Source: Purshia tridentata (lineage: Eukaryota > Streptophyta > Magnoliopsida > Rosales > Rosaceae). From it: 37,575 nucleotides of DNA. Position 1 is the stretch's first letter, and the number at the start of each line of letters is the position of its first letter. The DNA is taken from contig QANT01006171.1 of assembly GCA_003254885.1 (NCBI GenBank), forward strand, positions 1-37,575. The letters are read 5' to 3'. The translations under genes were made by a program, and so were the position numbers. Below the pieces are notes generated by a model. The model searched no databases. It was not told the DNA's origin and saw only the letters and a program-made list of their open reading frames with translations. This document shows, piece after piece, positions 31,893 to 37,575 of this stretch.

Positions 31893-34800
31893 TTACGCAT
31901 ATTCAGTGCTGTAATTGAGAGTAAACAACATGTTCCTGCGAAACTCTGCACCCATTCGAATATTGGACCTTTTGGCCAAGGATTCCACACGATCATCACT
32001 CTCATAGTCCATCTCTCGCAGACATCGCCTTCTGACCTTTTTTAGTGTTTCTTTTGATGGTTCAAATCCAGCATTATCCTGTCCACGGGTTTATTATACG
32101 TTTATAAGATTCTTCGCAGAGGCAGTAAAACATATACTAAGGAATCAAACACAAAAAGAATGCAGTTACCATGTCATCAATCACGGAGAGGGCAGCTTTT
32201 GGATCTCGGTTGATGAGATGAGCATCTACAAGTAACGAATATGACTTTGCATTGGGTTTGACACCCAAACTTACCAAATGCTCAAATACTCTTGAAGCTT
32301 CAAAAGTCTGTCATACAACCATAGAACTAGTTTAGAAAGGTGGTAGCATATTTTATGTGCATGTAATGCATATGCAAACTCTAACACTGCCTCGGGTGCT
32401 TATGCAGTGTATGGGTGTAGATGTAGGCCCTAAGAAATACATTTTTCTGTCCCACCCTTCTCAGCTCCACACCAGAAGGTAGAGCCAGTCCTAAGAATAT
32501 GCCGTGGCTGAATTTTTTCCCCCCAAGATCAACAGAACTACAAAATCCTTCCAATGAGACTAAGCATTATGGGGGCAGAACAGGGCTATTCAATGCATAT
32601 CACACAAATAACAGTACAAGGCCCAGTGAACTACCAAAGTCTAAAAGAGAGAAACAGAGAACAAGAGACTGCAACCCACCTTCTTGAGCTTTCCGAAAGC
32701 ATACATAAGAGCATTGTAAGAATGAATATCAGGGGTCAATTCAAAGGTGGAACTAATTGCCTCAAAAGTTTGGTAAGCGCGATCAAGGTCCCAGATGTTC
32801 GCACAACCTAATATGATACAGTTCAAAGCTGCCACTGACTTGTAAGGAGGGTCTGCACGACTCAGATTCTCTAATTGAAAATATACCTGGAGAATATCAA
32901 AATGTTCCGAGTAAAAGAAGAGCAGAAGAAAAGTTCAAAAAAGCATTCACTGCATTCAATTCACATACATCACATGATCTTTTCCCATGAGAAAGCATAG
33001 ATGACATCTATTCCTTGCCAGTACATTAAAGTCCAAAGTATATTCCTCAATCAAAATAAATATATAAATTAGAATACTGGACCCAAAACTGCAAACCATT
33101 CTCCCACCCCTTTTTCATACAGACAATTGCAAGATATATTTTAATTCACTTGTTATTTTGCATTTCTCTGGTGCTATAACAAGTTCCAGTGTGTTAAAAA
33201 GTGGCCTTGAGAAACCTGAAAGCTTTATTGAAATGCAACTAAACAATTCCCAGTGTTGTATAATGAGAATCAAAAGTTGGCAGTTGTGCATGTGCAAAGA
33301 TTAAATATGCACGATAGCATCACAAATCTGCAAAGAACCTGACAGGTGATTTTTCAAAAAATTAGGTGTCCAAATTAAAGGAATATATAGAACTATAGCA
33401 AAAAAAGGGTCTAAACTTATTACTCTACATGATTCAAGAAGACTTGGTATTAGCAGATAGAAAGGAGACATACTGAATCCAATGTTTCAAAACCCCTCTT
33501 GGAGCATGCCACAACCAAGGGATATAAAGAGGTAAATGGAGAGAAAAATTCCTCTTCTGCTTCATTATCAGAATTACCATAAGCAGACTCAAATTCTTGA
33601 AGAGTACTAAAAGCTCTCTGTAGACTCCCCAATGATGCAAGGCCACATATCTTCCCAAGGTAAGCTTCTGGATTAGGGGCCTTCTTTTGACGCAATGAAC
33701 GTCGTAGGATTGCCCATGATGCATCCAGTAAAGTACTATTATATGTTCTACCCGCAGTTGCAAGTGCTGACACAAGCACTCCTTCATCTACAGAAAGAAA
33801 AACAGCAGGTCTTGCTTGCTCACCCCGAGCAATCCATTTGGCCATAAACTCCAGGGCATGGAATGCTAACTTGCTATTATCCGCTTGGAGAGCAACTTCT
33901 GCAATATAGTTGCACAAGTTCCAGGATGGACAAAGAGATTTGTTCTGATCCATTGACTGATAACACAAATACGAACAAACATGCATAAGTGAACATTAAG
34001 CAAAATTTTCAACTCCTCACCCCAAATATCTTAGGTATGAATCATGTACCTTGCACTTGTCAATTATTGAAACCAAAATATCTAGCTTTCCCTTACTGAC
34101 ACAGCCTTGTACGCATTCTCTAAACACCGTAGTTGACAAAATATAACCAGATTTCAAAGTTAAATCTATATATTTTAAGGCCGCATCAACCCGGTCCGTT
34201 TGGAACAGCATGCCAACAACCAAGTCATATGACTCTTCATCAGGCTGAGATTCTTTCCCTGTCTGCAACATCCTGATACATTAAAGTGAAATCGACTCAT
34301 GAAATATAAACGTACACATTCACTAACATATCTATCGAGACGGCAATCCTTACAGACAAGGGTAAATGACAACATTATTCCATTAATACCACATACTCGT
34401 TGCATAAACGACTAAGCCAACTTCAAGTGTACAAGGTTTGACTAATTGCAAATCATCATTTTACTATACAAAAACACATGTAGCCACAGCTTAACTGAAT
34501 CATAGTCGCATTTAACAAAGAGCTAACCGTTCCAGCAATTTCTCGGCGGCCTCGGTTTCTCTGGCCTGATGCATTGCCTTGAGGACGAGATTAAACGACG
34601 CCGTGTTGGGGATGATGGCATAGTCCTCCATTTGAGCTACCAGATCCAGCAACTCCCCAGGTGAGGCTCCCATCATCAAATTGGCCCTCAAGTAATGGTT
34701 GTACAATTTCACATCGGGCTTGTTGGGCTTCCCATTCTTGTCCAAAGACCGAATCCAAAACTCGAACAAGTGCTTCACGTCGGCCCAGCTCTGTGACGTC

Positions 34801-35144
34801 ATCCAATCGGCGAACACGTTCAGCAGACTGTGCACGTCAAGGGTTTTCGACAGGGCTTGAATGCGAGAGGTAGGGGACTGGCTGAGGAACCCGAGGGGGA
34901 GAATCGACTTAGTCAAGGACGAGTTGTTGGGGATTGGATTGCGCCAGTTCTCGTTGTACAGAGGGCTTCCGGTGGCCGGGTTCGGAGGGAGTGGGGTCGA
35001 GGGGATGGGGTGAGTTGGCTCGGCGAGTTGGGGTTCCTGCGAGAGAAATGTGAAGGTGGTGATGGTCTTGAAGCTCCCCGGGTTGGGGTTTAGGGTTTTG
35101 ACCAGGGTTCTGGTCCGCGTGAGGATCGCCATCTGGGACGCCAT
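31893..35144 (-). CDS. Mitochondrial PPR/TPR-like protein (At1g26460-like), 6 exons
   Basis: Minus-strand exons: 35144-34528, 34272-34050, 33956-33474, 32886-32680, 32307-32170, 32078-31893; 1854 nt, 617 aa, phases consistent throughout. The N-terminus MASQMAILTRTRTLVKTLN is Arg/Thr-rich without acids, a mitochondrial-type presequence, followed by a Pro-rich linker. PPR-like helical repeats are spread over the rest, clearest at VKLYNHYLRANLMMG, ASFNLVLKAMHQARETEAAE, SYNALMYAFGKLKK and AKSYSLLVDAHLINRDPKAA. An acidic loop with a run of EEE lies in exon 3. The C-terminus is basic, then ends in ordinary residues without an E or DYW domain. Unusually for a PPR gene it has five introns. It resembles Arabidopsis At1g26460, which I recall being found with mitochondrial ribosomes but cannot verify. 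It converges with TPT. Confidence 0.9.
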
Positions 35145-37575
35145 TGATGGAGCTCAGTGAGTGAAACTACTGGACTGTGCTTGGTTAGGGTTTGAGGTTT
35201 GTATCATGGTCACTTGGTCAGTGGGTGGGTGATGAGTTATCGTGGTGCGCCAATTTCTGGGAGGGTGGTATAGTAATTTGAATGTTCTAATGGCATTTTA
35301 GATATTATCTAAAAATGAAGTGGCATTGTGGCTGATACAGTCTGTTTTTGGGCCCAAAGTCCGGAACGTTTGAATGGATCTGGTCTCTGGTTCATTTGGG
35401 CCTATTTTAGCTTTACAAGCCCATAACGTTTCTAATTTTCTGTTTGCCCAACAAGTACGTATCTCCCTCGCTCGAGTTCTTCCCTCTTAACTGAATTGCT
35501 ACATTCTACTAGCAACAAACCAACAAGAACATATAGCTTGGACTTACTATTATGCATGCATTTTACTACCAAGAAACCATAATTTATACTATTTTATGGC
35601 CTTTTAATTAAGGTCTTGTCCTCGCTAAGAGAGTGAATCGTGAGTTTTTCTCGTTACCCACAAACACTTTGAAACAACTTAGACGAAAACCAAATCCAAA
35701 TTGAAACAATTATAACAAGTTTTTACAAGTAAAAGAATAAACATTTTCATAAGCTTGGATATCCATGTGGCTCAAGTACCTAACAAGCCGTGTGGTAGGG
35801 CCATACAGATCAAACCCGACACGCTTAACAACCAGTTTAATGAGAACATCATCACATATTCACATGGTTGGACTTGGATGTTGGCAAAGATCAAATTTGC
35901 ACACTTTTTTGGTCCTATCATTTCATAACCCTTTTGGGTTTTTTTTTTTTAGGTCTCTGAATTTCATAATCTAATAAAAAAAATTGTGCTTTCTTTTCCA
36001 TGTGTCTGTGTGTTATGAGCTAATAGCTAGGTAGCAAAAGGGGGAGTTTTATTTCACTATAAACTTTATTGTTAAATGTTGTATTCAATTTAGAATAAGA
36101 AGCTAAATAAAGAGGTGAGCATCTTGGCTTTTGCTTCTGTGGTCCAATTATTCTGTTTTGAGGCGGTAGGAATTTCCAAATCCCCAATCAAGCACTTTAA
36201 AGACTCATCCAATAAAGTCATCTAAAAGCAACCGCAGAATTTCAAAGCATACTCACTAGTGCTTCTCCTTTTGGCTCCACCTAATATATATGGTTGCTTC
36301 CATGACCCCATCATCAATAAAACTTCAATTACTTAGCTAATGATATCTGCTATTTTGCCAATCTAACACTGACTAACACCATATATTAAAATTAATTGTT
36401 CATAACTTCATATACACAGTTTGACAATAAAAGAACATTTTCCAATTTCTTTAATCTTTTTAATTGTGTGTTTGGTGTTTTTGTTGCATTGAACAGCACA
36501 GCACCGACATCGTGTTTTTCCTGCATAAAATTTATGATGACTTTATGATTTCCAGAAGATCAGCCTCAAAGACTTGTCTTGGTTGATCAAATATTGCATT
36601 GCTATGATGACTACTGCCTAGACATCATATACAGCTTGTGAGTCACAGCCTGAAGAAGCACGCCCAGTTGTTGAGTCATCACTCCCTTGGTCTTGGCGTT
36701 TGTAAACAGTAAACTATCTATTTGAAATACTATGTTGAAACGTGTTGCTTGGTGCTTGGCCTCATGGTAGGGACTAGCGAGAGGTGCATTGCATGCCTAG
36801 GAGTTAAACATAGGTTGAGTATGTCCACCAAAAGCCAAATTCATCTGCAATTATTAAGGAAGAAGAGGCTAATTACCCATTAAGAATCAAATATAAATAA
36901 CAAGGAAAATGGAGAACAGATGTGATTGATGGATTTGTCACCATTTAACAAATATTTGGTCATATACATTCATGTGGCCAATCCCAAGATGAATATAGTT
37001 CGTACTTATTAGTGTGAAGTATTTCTATTGCTCCCCTAAGTCAATATTTTCATGCCAAGGTTTAGATGGGAAAGGAAAAGAGAAAAGGTTTAGGTTTAGT
37101 AGCTGGGAGGATCTATCATCACATATGCCTAGCTTTTATAATGTAGCTTTTTTGCCGAAAACTTTTTTATGTGGTTAGAAACTTGGACTAAAAGATGAAT
37201 GGAAAAAAGTAGCAATTCCAATCCACCCATCTTTACCCAAAAAAATTAAGTTGCCAATGTGCAAGAGCCATGTCCAACACAGAGACAATGATGCATGCAC
37301 CAAAAATGAGATGCTGATGCCAATCAAGGCAATAGAGGACACACCACAGTACTAGTTCATTGTGACAACACATAGCAAAAACAAAAGATCTCCATGGCTG
37401 GCAAAAAAAAAAAANAAAAAAAAAAAAGATAAAAACCCTCCATGGTGGATTGGTGGGACAGCCCACACAGTACCAACCAAACCAGGTTGGGTTAAGTTTT
37501 GATCACCCACAGGCCACATGAGTTGAGTTTAGGACCGTTCGAAGGGTCACACAAACAGTCAAAGTACATGACAAA
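35145..37575. other. Gene-free right end
   Basis: The first 150 bases hold the probable promoter of the PPR gene. A small hairpin, TTTAGATATTATCTAAA, lies near 35292-35308. The remainder is AT-rich, with no open frame that has a recognisable domain or splice-consistent exons. Known plant microRNA cores that I can recall were not seen. Confidence 0.5.
37403..37427. other. A-tract interrupted by an undetermined base
   Basis: Twelve A, one N (37415), then twelve A. The N marks an unresolved homopolymer in the source assembly, so single-base length errors elsewhere in the window are possible. Confidence 0.95.

Noticed and set aside
33434..33787. A 117-aa minus-strand open frame
   Set aside because: It lies within exon 3 of the 31893-35144 PPR gene in a shifted frame; the in-frame exon fits the gene model and its phases.
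1..37575. CRISPR arrays, operons, riboswitches or bacterial insertion sequences
   Set aside because: The window is plant nuclear DNA; the repeats seen are two-copy tandem duplications, microsatellites and a foldback element, none with spaced array structure.

Overview
This is a eukaryotic nuclear window, almost certainly from a eudicot plant. Its genes are split by GT-AG introns with AT-rich, T-rich bodies and tight exon-exon phasing. The intergenic DNA is AT-rich with TA and CT microsatellites and one foldback transposon. The gene content is plant-specific: a chloroplast triose-phosphate translocator, PPR proteins, a NAC-like factor and a pectin-type methyltransferase. The style fits a rosid, possibly Rosaceae, but that is only an impression. 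No prokaryotic, organellar or viral segment was seen.

Layout, left to right: an AT-rich gene-free stretch (1-3129); a CobW/ZNG1-type GTPase metallochaperone (+, 3130-6094); a short divergent NAC-domain gene (-, 6540-7748) flanked by local tandem duplications; an intronless KTI12/DRL1 Elongator-regulator gene (+, 9885-10793); a QUASIMODO2-like Golgi methyltransferase (+, 12992-16135) with an upstream-ORF-rich leader and one intron junction whose phases do not agree; an unassigned small ORF (16643-16777); a single-exon P-type PPR protein (-, 17186-18730); an epsilon-group (iota-like) 14-3-3 protein (+, 19672-21706) ending in a 6-nt coding exon; an EAF7/MRGBP-like NuA4 subunit (-, 23186-24860) with a probable GC-AG intron; about 3 kb of intergenic DNA with a roughly 400-bp foldback element; a chloroplast triose-phosphate/phosphate translocator (+, 27909-30854) with a start-stop AUGUAA in its probable leader; a second, multi-exon mitochondrial PPR protein (-, 31893-35144); and a gene-free right end (35145-37575) containing one undetermined base.

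The genes do not form a pathway. They are ordinary housekeeping plant genes in what looks like conserved ancestral eudicot order: from memory, seven of the nine best Arabidopsis counterparts lie in two small neighbourhoods of chromosome 1 (At1g26460-26520 and At1g13860-13870), interleaved here. Exon boundaries were worked out by hand from splice signals and reading-frame continuity; summed exon lengths are multiples of three for every gene except the QUASIMODO2-like one. I did not find a convincing new multi-gene system. The best second-look items are the QUASIMODO2-like phase conflict, the upstream ORFs, the start-stop element, the degenerate NAC, the GC-AG intron, the unassigned ORF and the foldback element.
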